Origin: JBBQUN01 sp963717115 | Lineage (GTDB): Bacteria; Actinomycetota; Acidimicrobiia; Acidimicrobiales; SZUA-35 | Assembly: GCA_963717115.1 (NCBI GenBank) | Contig: CAVQVO010000017.1 | Coordinates: 744,001-808,000, forward strand | Length of the DNA: 64,000 bases | Direction of reading: 5' to 3' | Shown: piece after piece, positions 44,889 through 53,278 of the stretch | Numbering within the stretch: the stretch's first letter is position 1 | Layout of the letters: every line of letters begins with the position of its first letter | Made by a program: the position numbers and the translations under genes | Notes under the pieces: generated by a model | The model's database searches: none | What the model was told of the DNA's origin: nothing | The model's input: the letters and a program-made list of their open reading frames with translations, nothing else

Positions 44889-45830
44889 TCAGGCCAGACA
44901 GCGCAGAGGCTTGCCGCCGTTGTAGGCGATCATGTCGCCGATGGCGGCGGGGATGCTCATCGGGCCGCCCGGTTCGTTGCCCTCGAGTTCGTAGCGCGCC
45001 CGATGCAGGTTGCCGACGATCCGCTCGGGGTCGCTGAGTTCGGCGAACTCGCCGAGGTCGAGGTCGCGGGCCGCCTCGAGCGGGGTGACGGCCGAGGCCT
45101 GCATGTCGATGGCGGTGGCCTGCAGGAATTCGTAGTAGCGGACCAGCCGATCGAGGACGGAGAGGTCGCACACCGGTCCGTGACCGGGGACCACGACGTC
45201 GGCATCGAAGGAGCGAACCCGCTCGGCCGCAGCGAGTGAGCCCGACACCGAGCCCATCAACACGAACGGGGTCCCACCGTTGAAGACGAGGTCGCCGGCG
45301 AACAGCACCTTCTGGTCGGGGAGGTAGGCGACGATGTCGTTGGTGGTGTGCGCCGGCGTGCCGATGTAGTGGAGCTCGGCGCGGATGTCGCCGGTCCAGA
45401 CCGTGAGGTGATCGTCGAACGTGACGAATGGCGGGGCGATCTCGATCTCGCCCCAGTCGGGCCCGTCGAACACGCCCTCGAAATGGGGAGTCCCCGAGGC
45501 GATGACGAGCTCGCGGCAACGGACGTGACCGATGATGGTGGCCGGGTGGGTGAGGTAGTTGCCGTGCGTGTGGTCGCCGTGGTGATGGGTGTTGACCACG
45601 ACCCGGATCGGCGCCGAGGTGACGCCGGCGACGGTGTCGAGGAACGCCCGGGTCCGACGCTCGGTGGAACAGGTGTCGATGGCGGTGACCCCGTCGTCGG
45701 CCACGATGAAGCCGGTGTTGTTGATCCACCACGTGCCGTCGGGTTGGACATAGGCGAAGACCCGGTCGGCGACCTCCACCAGATGTGGCGGATCGAGCGG
45801 TTCGTTGTCGTGTCCGTGGTGCGCACTCAT
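44889..45830 (-). CDS. MBL-fold metallo-hydrolase
   Basis: This 313-residue protein has the metal motif NTHHHGDHTHGNY near residue 100. Later ligands appear in TPAHTTNDIVAY, FAGDLVFNGG and VVPGHGPVCD, the full set for the cyclase-like or SoxH branch of the fold. The substrate is unknown. The N-terminal HHGHDNE is a short His-rich extension. It is preceded on the same strand by an alpha/beta hydrolase and followed by the amidase gene, making a possible hydrolytic operon. Confidence 0.9.
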   Translation of the reverse strand: MSAHHGHDNEPLDPPHLVEVADRVFAYVQPDGTWWINNTGFIVADDGVTAIDTCSTERRTRAFLDTVAGVTSAPIRVVVNTHHHGDHTHGNYLTHPATIIGHVRCRELVIASGTPHFEGVFDGPDWGEIEIAPPFVTFDDHLTVWTGDIRAELHYIGTPAHTTNDIVAYLPDQKVLFAGDLVFNGGTPFVLMGSVSGSLAAAERVRSFDADVVVPGHGPVCDLSVLDRLVRYYEFLQATAIDMQASAVTPLEAARDLDLGEFAELSDPERIVGNLHRARYELEGNEPGGPMSIPAAIGDMIAYNGGKPLRCLA

Positions 45831-45863
45831 GGGGTTCTCCTTCTCGGGCCGTCGGCTCGGTGG

Positions 45864-46733
45864 TCAGACGGCCCGGGCGGCGTTGACGGCGATGGCCCCG
45901 GCGATCTCGGCCCGTCGGGTCTTCGGGAGATCGTGACCCATGTCGGGGAACATCAAGAGCCGGGAATCGGGGACCGCCTTGGCGGTCGCCGTCCCGCCGC
46001 TCGGTTTGACCAGTCGATCCTGGAGTCCGTGGACGACCAGGGTCGGGGCCGTGACCGATCGGAGCGCCTCGGTGCGATCGGGGCCTGCGGCGATCGCCGC
46101 GGCCTGTCGTTCGAGTCCGTGCGGCCGGTAACTGCGTTCGACGCCGAGTCGGGCGGTTGCCAGATGCTCGTCACGGTCCCAGGCCGAACCGGCCCACAGC
46201 GCGTACAGTTCGGTGCCGGCCTCGGCCGCGGTCTCCTTGGTCGGCGGTTTGGCCCGCACGACCCTGGCCAGCACCCGCCGGCTGGCCCCTCCGTTCTTGC
46301 GGTCGCCGGTGTTCGACATGATCGATGTCAGTGATCGCACCCGGTCGGGATGGCCGATGGCCAGCGACTGGCCGATCATGCCGCCCATCGAGGCTCCGAC
46401 GACGTGCGCCCGGTCGATGTCGAGCGCGTCGAGCAGCGCGGCGGCGTCGGCGGCCATGTCGGACAGCCGGTAGCCGACCTCGAGGTGTCGCTTGGCGACC
46501 ATGGCGGCGACGGTCCGGGCGCGGGACGGAGGCGCCCAGTCGAACTCGGCGCTGAGGCCGGCGTCGCGATTGTCGAGTCGGATGACCCGGAACCCACGCC
46601 CGGTGAGTTCGTCGACGAAGTCCTGCTGCCAGTCGATCAACTGGCCGCCCAGGCCCATGATGAGCAGCAGCGGATCGCCCGCCCCCTCCTCCTCGTAGTA
46701 GAGGCTGATTCCGTTGGCTTGGACGTGGGGCAT
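45864..46733 (-). CDS. Alpha/beta hydrolase
   Basis: This 289-residue protein starts at ATG 46733 with VQANGISLYYEEEGAG. The oxyanion strand is LLLIMGLGGQLIDWQ, the nucleophile elbow VVGASMGGMIGQ, the acid VHGLQDRLV, and the His in DMGHDLPK. It resembles esterases and enol-lactone hydrolases. A longer open frame upstream is only the antisense of the D-aminoacylase-like gene, so it was excluded. It is divergent from that gene with 96 bases between. Confidence 0.9.
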   Translation of the reverse strand: MPHVQANGISLYYEEEGAGDPLLLIMGLGGQLIDWQQDFVDELTGRGFRVIRLDNRDAGLSAEFDWAPPSRARTVAAMVAKRHLEVGYRLSDMAADAAALLDALDIDRAHVVGASMGGMIGQSLAIGHPDRVRSLTSIMSNTGDRKNGGASRRVLARVVRAKPPTKETAAEAGTELYALWAGSAWDRDEHLATARLGVERSYRPHGLERQAAAIAAGPDRTEALRSVTAPTLVVHGLQDRLVKPSGGTATAKAVPDSRLLMFPDMGHDLPKTRRAEIAGAIAVNAARAV

Positions 46734-46829
46734 GACGGCGAGCCTACGACGGATTCGGGGATCGCCGAGTCCTCCCGACCCGACTTTCGGGGTGTGACCG
46801 GGGCCGCATCCTGTGGGAGACTCCGCGTC

Positions 46830-48551
46830 ATGCACGACCTCGTGATCACCCAGGGGACCGTCGTCGATGGGACCGGGACTGCCCCGTTCATCGCCGATGT
46901 CGCGATCGATGGCGACCGGATCGTCGCCGTCGGCACCGATGTCGGTCCGGCCCGTCGCACGATCGACGCGGCCGGGTTGCTCGTCACGCCGGGGTGGGTC
47001 GACATCCACACCCACTACGACGGGCAACTCACGTGGGATCCCGATCTCGCTCCATCGTCGATCAACGGCGTGACCTCGCTCGTCGTCGGCAACTGCGGGG
47101 TCGGATTCGCCCCCGCCCGCCCCGACCGCCGGCAGTACCTGATCGAGTTGCTCGAAGGGGTCGAGGACATCCCGGGTGCGGCCCTGGTCGAGGGCATGCA
47201 GTGGGAGTGGGAGAGCTTTCCCGAGTTCCTCGACGCCCTCGATCGCCGCCGGTGGCCGATGGACGTCGGCACCCAGGTGCCCCATGCGGCGCTGCGCTAC
47301 TACGTGATGGGCGAGGACGGTGCCGATCTCGAGGTGGCCGCCGATGCCGATCAGATCGCCACCATGGCCCTGCTGTGCGAAGAGGCGGTCGCCGCCGGAG
47401 CGCTCGGCTTCACCACCTCGAGAACGATCGCCCACCGCACCAGCACCGGTCGCCGCATCGGCACGCTGAAGGCCTCGACCGACGAGGTGGTCGGGATCGC
47501 CTCGGCCCTCGGCAAGCTCGACCGGGGCGTCATCCAGCTCATCTCCGATGCCTACCAGTCCGACGACGACGAACTCGTGGCCGGCGAGATCGAGCTGCTG
47601 GGCCGGCTCGCCACCCAGATCGGCCGTCCGATCAGCTTCACCGTCCAACAGAACGACGAGACCCCCAACCGATTCCGCGAACTGCTCGAGGCCATCGACG
47701 GCTGGAATGCGGCGGGAGCGACGGCCCGCGCCCAGGTCGCCGTTCGACCGATCGGGGTCCTGATCGGTCTGAACGCATCGGCCAATCCGTTGAACTTCAG
47801 CCCCACCTATCTCGGTCTCGCCCCGCGGCCGCTCGCCGAGCGGGTGGCCGAGATGCGCCGACCCGAGGTGCGCGACACGATCCTGGCCGAACACGCCCAG
47901 GCCCGGCCCAAGAGCTTCGCGAAGGTGATCCACTCGGCATACGACCGCATGTATCCGATGGCCGACGTCCCCGACTACGAGCCGACCTCGGAGGCCTCCG
48001 TTGCCGGTCTCGCCGCCCGCTCGGGCCGCGACGCCAACGCCGTCCTCTACGACCTCCTGCTCGAGAACGACGGGGCCCGGCTGCTGTACGTGCCCCTGAT
48101 GAACTATGCGGGCGGCGACCTCGACGACCTGCGAGAGATGATGACCTCGCCGAACGCGATCTTCGGTCTCTCCGATGCCGGCGCCCACTGCAATGCCATC
48201 TCCGACGGCTCGTTCCCCACCACGGCGCTCACCCACTGGACCCGCGACCGCTCGCGGGGGCCGCAGATCCCGATCGAGCAGATCGTCCACCGCCAGACCC
48301 AGGCCACGGCCGCCCATGTCGGCTGGCTCGATCGGGGGGTCGTCGCCCCGGGCATGCTGGCCGACCTCAACGTCATCGACCACGACCGGCTGCGGGTCAT
48401 GGCCCCCCACATCGTCGCCGACCTCCCCGCCGGCGGCACCCGCCTGATGCAGCAGGTCGAGGGCTACCGCTACACGATCAAGCGGGGCGTGGTCACCGTC
48501 GAGGACGACCGGCTGACGGGCGAACGGCCGGGTCGTCTCCAGCGATCCTGA
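46830..48551 (+). CDS. N-acyl-D-amino-acid deacylase-like amidohydrolase
   Basis: This 573-residue enzyme has the composite amidohydrolase layout. GTVVDGTGTAPFIADVAIDGDRI forms the start of the sandwich, WVDIHTHYDGQLTWDP the HxH metal site, SLVVGNCGVGFAP a conserved strand, and LSDAGAHCNA the metal Asp. GWLDRGVVAPGMLADLNVIDHDRL is the typical end. D-aminoacylases cut N-acyl-D-amino acids, though related enzymes act on other amides. It starts at ATG 46830. It converges on the phosphatase gene with 30 bases between. Confidence 0.88.
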   Translation: MHDLVITQGTVVDGTGTAPFIADVAIDGDRIVAVGTDVGPARRTIDAAGLLVTPGWVDIHTHYDGQLTWDPDLAPSSINGVTSLVVGNCGVGFAPARPDRRQYLIELLEGVEDIPGAALVEGMQWEWESFPEFLDALDRRRWPMDVGTQVPHAALRYYVMGEDGADLEVAADADQIATMALLCEEAVAAGALGFTTSRTIAHRTSTGRRIGTLKASTDEVVGIASALGKLDRGVIQLISDAYQSDDDELVAGEIELLGRLATQIGRPISFTVQQNDETPNRFRELLEAIDGWNAAGATARAQVAVRPIGVLIGLNASANPLNFSPTYLGLAPRPLAERVAEMRRPEVRDTILAEHAQARPKSFAKVIHSAYDRMYPMADVPDYEPTSEASVAGLAARSGRDANAVLYDLLLENDGARLLYVPLMNYAGGDLDDLREMMTSPNAIFGLSDAGAHCNAISDGSFPTTALTHWTRDRSRGPQIPIEQIVHRQTQATAAHVGWLDRGVVAPGMLADLNVIDHDRLRVMAPHIVADLPAGGTRLMQQVEGYRYTIKRGVVTVEDDRLTGERPGRLQRS

Positions 48552-48581
48552 GCCCCGGGTCCCGAACGCAGACGCCCGGCC

Positions 48582-50285
48582 TCAGCGACTGGCGATGCAG
48601 GTCTCGGTGCCGAAGTCGAGGATCCGGCCGTCGACATCGACGAACCGCCACGAGTAGTCGTGTTCGCGCAGGTCGAGATCGAGCACGCCCCAGGCGTCGG
48701 TGATCCGGACCTGCGACGACGGAATCGGTGACAGCCCGCCCCGCAGGGGCACCCCGCCGGTCCCGACGATGATGTTGGTGACGCCCCGCTCCTCGTCGGG
48801 CACACCGTCCGGTGTGATCGGTGCCAGGCGCTCGTAGTGGTGGGCATGCCCGGTGAGGACGAGATCGGTGCCGGCGTCGAAGAGCAGCCGATGGATCGGG
48901 TCGAGATAGGGCTGATCGGCATAGGCGGGATACGACGAGCGCCGGGGATGGTGCATGGTGGCGATGCGACAGACCCCGGCCGGCGCGGCGGCGAGTCGCT
49001 GGCTCAACCACTGGCCCTGTGCGCTCCCGGCCGTGCACCCGCCGACCTCGGAGCAGTTGGTGTTCAGGGCCAGGATCTGCCAGTTCCCGACCACGAGTTC
49101 GTGGTAGCCCCGGGTCGGATCACCGGCCGCCGCACCGAAGTACTCGAAATACGGCGCCGCGCCGGGCGTCAGGTAGTCGTGGTTCCCGGGGATGGGATCG
49201 AACCGGGTCTTGTGTCGGCCGAAGACCGGATCGAAACAGGTGTCGAACTCGAGCGTGCTGCCGGACTGGTAGACGTAGTCGCCCAGTCCGAGGATCCGGC
49301 CCGGTACCTGGTCGAGCAGTGCTGCGACCCGGGTGCCCCCGACGCCACCGCACTCGACCAGATCGCCGACGGCCACGAGGTCGATCGTGCCCGGGTCGGG
49401 AACGACCGTGGTGCAGGGTGTGGGGGTGGATCGTTCGCCGGTGGGGGATTTGGCGACGACGGTGTAGTCGAGGGTGGCGGCGAGGTCGGTGTCGGTGAAG
49501 GTGAGGGTGGTGGTGCGGCCTCGCCAGTAGGTGGGTCCGTTGTCGACGCGGCGGGAGACGATGTAGTCGGCGGCGCCGGGGGTGGTGGGCCAGGTGATCT
49601 GGAGGGTGCCGGGTCCGGCGGCGGTGACGGTGCAGCTGGCGGGGGGTTGGAGCGGGGTGGTGGTTCGTTGGTCGGTGCAGGGTGTGGGGGTGGATCGTTC
49701 GCCGGTGGGGGATTTGGCGACGACGGTGTAGTCGAGGGTGGCGGCGAGGTCGGTGTCGGTGAAGGTGAGGGTGGTGGTGCGGCCTCGCCAGTAGGTGGGT
49801 CCGTTGTCGACGCGGCGGGAGACGATGTAGTCGGCGGCGCCGGGGGTGGTGGGCCAGGTGATCTGGAGGGTGCCGGGTCCGGCGGCGGTGACGGTGCAGC
49901 TGGCGGGGGGTTGGAGCGGGGTGGTGGTTCGTTGGTCGGTGCAGGGTGTGGGGGTGGATCGTTCGCCGGTGGGGGATTTGGCGACGACGGTGTAGTCGAG
50001 GGTGGCGGCGAGGTCGGTGTCGGTGAAGGTGAGGGTGGTGGTGCGGCCTCGCCAGTAGGTGGGTCCGTTGTCGACGCGGCGGGAGACGATGTAGTCGGCG
50101 GCGCCGGGGGTGGTGGGCCAGGTGATCTGGAGGGTGCCGGGTCCGGCGGCGGTGACCGAACACGACGAGGGTGACGAAGGGGGAACGGCGCCGCTGGTGC
50201 CGACGGCGCCGAGGATCCCTGCGAGGACCACGATCGCGCCGACGAGCACGATCGGTCGAACGAGCCGTCGTTTCCGCATCTCCAC
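48582..50285 (-). CDS. Secreted metallophosphoesterase with three FN3-like repeats
   Basis: This 567-residue protein has a signal segment (RPIVLVGAIVVLAGILGAVGTSGAV), three FN3-like domains of 88 residues each, and a calcineurin-type phosphatase domain (residues about 295-560). Each FN3 unit begins CTVTAAGPGTLQITW and ends with a second Cys in STPTPC. Phosphatase motifs are LVAVGDLVECGG, RILGLGDYVYQ, IPGNHDYL, MHHPRRSS and TGHAHHYERL. It is probably an extracellular phosphatase. The annotated start is GTG 50285; ATG 50279 is equally plausible. Confidence 0.9.
   Translation of the reverse strand: MEMRKRRLVRPIVLVGAIVVLAGILGAVGTSGAVPPSSPSSCSVTAAGPGTLQITWPTTPGAADYIVSRRVDNGPTYWRGRTTTLTFTDTDLAATLDYTVVAKSPTGERSTPTPCTDQRTTTPLQPPASCTVTAAGPGTLQITWPTTPGAADYIVSRRVDNGPTYWRGRTTTLTFTDTDLAATLDYTVVAKSPTGERSTPTPCTDQRTTTPLQPPASCTVTAAGPGTLQITWPTTPGAADYIVSRRVDNGPTYWRGRTTTLTFTDTDLAATLDYTVVAKSPTGERSTPTPCTTVVPDPGTIDLVAVGDLVECGGVGGTRVAALLDQVPGRILGLGDYVYQSGSTLEFDTCFDPVFGRHKTRFDPIPGNHDYLTPGAAPYFEYFGAAAGDPTRGYHELVVGNWQILALNTNCSEVGGCTAGSAQGQWLSQRLAAAPAGVCRIATMHHPRRSSYPAYADQPYLDPIHRLLFDAGTDLVLTGHAHHYERLAPITPDGVPDEERGVTNIIVGTGGVPLRGGLSPIPSSQVRITDAWGVLDLDLREHDYSWRFVDVDGRILDFGTETCIASR
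49411..50156. repeat. 264-bp tandem repeat encoding FN3 domains
   Basis: Copies start at 49411, 49675 and 49939 (exactly 264-base spacing); the third is partial and ends near 50156. No differences were seen by eye between the first two. Identity at the DNA level, silent sites included, implies recent duplication or gene conversion. Confidence 0.92.
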
Positions 50286-50342
50286 CCGCTGTCTGCCCGC
50301 CGTGGGCCCACCCGCATGGTCCGCCCGCCGGACCGGGCCCGT

Positions 50343-51389
50343 TCAGGCCTTGCGGGCCTCCATCGTAGACAGTGGTCGCCGATCGAGCCATTGGGTCGAG
50401 ATGCTCTCGAGCGCCTCGAGCCGGTGCTCGAGCGAGTGGGCGACCGGATACAGCATGAGTTCGTCGGCCCCGGTTCGGGCCTGGAGCCGCTCGAGGCCGC
50501 CGACGACGGTCTCGGCGGTGCCCACCAACGAGTTGCTCGGCATCGATGCCGCAGTCGGGTAGTTCGGATGGGCCAGGGCCTCGTCGGGCCCGACCAGTTC
50601 GACGGTCTGCCCGGTGCGCAGGGCGAAGCGGCGGAGCCGGCTCGGCGCAGCAAGGTGGTCGGCCTCGGCCTCGGTCTCGCCGACGACCACCGTGGCCGAG
50701 ACCATGAGGTGCGGGGCGTCGAGGATCGGTGACGGCTCGAAGTGGTCGAGGTAGATCTGGGCGGCCTGTTCGGTTCCACCCATGTCGAAGTGGTTGGCGA
50801 ACGCGAACGGCAGGCCCAGGATCCCGGCCAGCTGGGCGCTGAAGCCGCTCGATCCGAGGAGCCAGACATCGGGCGACGAGGTCGCAACCGGGGTGGCCGA
50901 GAAATGCTTGAACAGACCTTCCTCGGTGCGCTCGTCGCCGAGGAGGCCCATCAGGTCGAGCAGGTGCCGGGGGAAGTCCTCGTCGAGTCCCTGAACCGAG
51001 CGACGCAGCGCCGCAGCCGTCGCTCGATCGGTACCGGGGGCCCGCCCGAGACCGAGATCGATCCGGCCGGGGTGGAGCGCCTCGAGGAGTGCGAACTGCT
51101 CGGCGACGACGAGTGGCGCGTGGTTGGGCAGCATCACGCCCCCGGATCCGACCCGGATGCGCTCGCTGTTCGCGGCCAGGTGGGCGATGAGCACCGGCGG
51201 GTTGGTCGAGGCGACGGTCGCCATGTTGTGGTGCTCGGCCACCCAGAACCGGCGATAGCCGAGCCGGTCGGCGGCACGGACCATCTCGGTCGCCTCCCGC
51301 AGCGCTTCACCCGACGTCGAGCCCTTGGCCACGATGGCGAGGTCGAGAACCGACAGCGGGAGCGGTTGCGTCGCGGTGGCTGGGGTCAC
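50343..51389 (-). CDS. LLM-class flavin-dependent oxidoreductase (MsnO8-like)
   Basis: This 348-residue luciferase-like protein reads SVLDLAIVAKGSTSGEALREATEM, then GYRRFWVAEHHNMATVASTNPPVLIAHLA and GSGGVMLPNHAPLVVAEQFALLEALHPGRIDLGLGRAPGTD over residues 15-125. The AEHH and GSGG..LPNH..L motifs match the MsnO8/alkanal-monooxygenase-like group that uses FMN. The substrate is unknown. It is divergent from the epoxide hydrolase gene. Confidence 0.9.
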   Translation of the reverse strand: MTPATATQPLPLSVLDLAIVAKGSTSGEALREATEMVRAADRLGYRRFWVAEHHNMATVASTNPPVLIAHLAANSERIRVGSGGVMLPNHAPLVVAEQFALLEALHPGRIDLGLGRAPGTDRATAAALRRSVQGLDEDFPRHLLDLMGLLGDERTEEGLFKHFSATPVATSSPDVWLLGSSGFSAQLAGILGLPFAFANHFDMGGTEQAAQIYLDHFEPSPILDAPHLMVSATVVVGETEAEADHLAAPSRLRRFALRTGQTVELVGPDEALAHPNYPTAASMPSNSLVGTAETVVGGLERLQARTGADELMLYPVAHSLEHRLEALESISTQWLDRRPLSTMEARKA

Positions 51390-51510
51390 GAGGGTTCACG
51401 CTTTCGTCGGGGCCGGATGGGGCCGGTCGTCATCACGTGGCGACAACCCCGCGACGAGGTCGACTATGCCACGGCTGGATCGACGTTCGTCATTCGATGA
51501 GACTGCCGTC

Positions 51511-52530
51511 ATGCCCGCCACCGGTCCTGCTGCCTCCTCGTCGTTCCCCGCCTTCGATCCCGCCGAGGTGCAGCACCGGCTCGTCGATGCGCTCGGCACC
51601 CGCATCCACGTCGCCGAGATGGGCGAGGGACCCCTCGTGCTGTTCGTCCATGGGTTCCCCGAGTCCTGGTACTCGTGGCGCCACCAGCTGCCCGCCGTTG
51701 CCGAAGCCGGGTTCCGGGCTGCGGCGATCGACGTTCGCGGCTACGGGCGATCCTCGAAACCCCGCGAGATCGAGGAGTACCGCATGATCCGTCACGTCGC
51801 CGACAACCTCGGCGTCGTGCGGGCCCTCGGCGTGGAGCAGGCCACCATCATCGGTCACGATTGGGGAGCCCCCATTGCCGCCAACTCGGCCCTGCTCCGC
51901 CCCGATGTCTTCACCGCCCTCGGGCTGTTGAGCGTTCCCTACAACCCACGGGGCCCGCTCTCACCCAACGACGCCTTTCGACTGCTCGGAGGCGACGAGG
52001 AGTTCTACATCGAGTACTTCCAGGAACCGGGCCGGGCCGAAGCCGAGATCGAGGCCGACCTCGCCGACTGGCTCCTCGGCTTCTACTACTCGGCATCGGG
52101 CGAGGCGCCGCCCATGGTCCCGGGCAACGGCTCGATGGCGACCGTCGGCCCCGGCGGCACCCTCCGGGAACGGTTCCGATGGCCCGAGGACGGCATGCCG
52201 ACATGGCTGACCGAAACCGATTTCGCCCACTACTGCAACGAGTTCGAGCGGTCCGGGATCACCGGCGGCCTGAACCGATACCGAAACGTCCAACGCGACT
52301 GGTTCGACCTCGCGGCGTTCGACGGTGCCCCCATCAACCAGCCTTCGGTCTTCATCGGTGGCGAGAAGGACGGCCCGACGATCTGGGGTGCGGCGTCGAT
52401 CGCCCGGTTCGGCGAGACGATGCCCAACCTGACGAAGTCGGTGATCGTGCCGGGAGCCGGACACTGGGTCCAGCAGGAAGCGGCCGACGCCGTCAACACC
52501 GAACTCGTCGCGTTCCTCCGAACCCTGTGA
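51511..52530 (+). CDS. Epoxide-hydrolase-like alpha/beta hydrolase
   Basis: This 339-residue protein has the oxyanion/lid motif VHGFPESWYSWRHQLP near residue 50 and the nucleophile elbow IIGHDWGAP near 115, with Asp as nucleophile, the hallmark of epoxide hydrolases and dehalogenases. The His lies in VPGAGHWVQQE, and DIRG-like VRGYGRSSKP is also typical. Start ATG 51511 is chosen; ATG 51466 is in frame and possible. The next gene begins ten bases after the stop, forming a three-gene operon to 55548. Confidence 0.9.
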   Translation: MPATGPAASSSFPAFDPAEVQHRLVDALGTRIHVAEMGEGPLVLFVHGFPESWYSWRHQLPAVAEAGFRAAAIDVRGYGRSSKPREIEEYRMIRHVADNLGVVRALGVEQATIIGHDWGAPIAANSALLRPDVFTALGLLSVPYNPRGPLSPNDAFRLLGGDEEFYIEYFQEPGRAEAEIEADLADWLLGFYYSASGEAPPMVPGNGSMATVGPGGTLRERFRWPEDGMPTWLTETDFAHYCNEFERSGITGGLNRYRNVQRDWFDLAAFDGAPINQPSVFIGGEKDGPTIWGAASIARFGETMPNLTKSVIVPGAGHWVQQEAADAVNTELVAFLRTL

Positions 52531-52540
52531 CACTGAGGCC

Positions 52541-53278
52541 ATGGCCGCCCTGACCGTGATCGCCGTCCATGGCAATGGCGGAGGGAGCTTCCGATGGGAG
52601 CGCCTCCCCGACCCGCTCGCCGACGGCGTGAGGCTCGAGGGCATCACCCTGCCCGGGTTCGCCGGGCGGCCACTGCCCGACGGCGTGGTGTCGATGGCGA
52701 CGTTCACCGACGCCATCGCCGAGCACGTCGAGGTCCACGACCACCCCCGGGTGCTCCTCGGCCACGGGATCGGCGGCGCCCTGGCCCTCGATGCGGTCTC
52801 CCGTCGTCCCGACCTCGTCGACGGTCTGATCCTCCACGCCCCGGTCGGCGCGAACCTCGACGAGCGCCTGTTTCCCCGGATCATGTCGGCCCGCCCGATC
52901 CGCTGGCTCGCCCAGGCCGTGGTCGGTTCTCGCATCACGGCGTCCCTCGCCGGTCCTCGCCTCTTCGACGGCCCACCACCGGACTACGGGCGCCGGTTCC
53001 TGACCGAGTACCGACGGGCCGAGGCCTTCGGGGTGATGTTCGACCTGTTGACCGCCGAGTGGTTCGACGCGCTGCCGGCCACCACCGTCCCGACCACGCT
53101 GCTCTGGGGCGACCGAGACCGGGTGCTGCGAGTCGGGCAGGCCGATGATCTGGCCGCTCGTCTGTCGACGGTGGATCGTCGAATCGTGACCGGGTGGGGC
53201 CACTATCCGATGATCGAGCAGCCCGAGGACTACGCGGACGTCGTCGCCGAGGTGGCCCGGGCGCTCGTCGACCGATGA
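52541..53278 (+). CDS. Alpha/beta-hydrolase-fold protein with Gly at the nucleophile position
   Basis: This 245-residue protein has the fold's landmarks: VIAVHGNGGGSFRW at the N-terminus, an elbow reading VLLGHGIGGALAL near residue 73, WGDRDRVLRV near 190, and the His in TGWGHYPMIEQ. In the elbow the expected nucleophile Ser is replaced by Gly (GHG instead of GHS), so classic serine-hydrolase chemistry is not expected. Its stop overlaps the next start by four bases (ATGA). Confidence 0.85.
   Translation: MAALTVIAVHGNGGGSFRWERLPDPLADGVRLEGITLPGFAGRPLPDGVVSMATFTDAIAEHVEVHDHPRVLLGHGIGGALALDAVSRRPDLVDGLILHAPVGANLDERLFPRIMSARPIRWLAQAVVGSRITASLAGPRLFDGPPPDYGRRFLTEYRRAEAFGVMFDLLTAEWFDALPATTVPTTLLWGDRDRVLRVGQADDLAARLSTVDRRIVTGWGHYPMIEQPEDYADVVAEVARALVDR

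Noticed and set aside
49411..50156. Assembly duplication of the FN3 units
   Set aside because: Cannot be excluded, but the reading frame, Cys spacing and clean 264-bp (88-codon) period fit a natural repeat protein, so it is kept as a feature.
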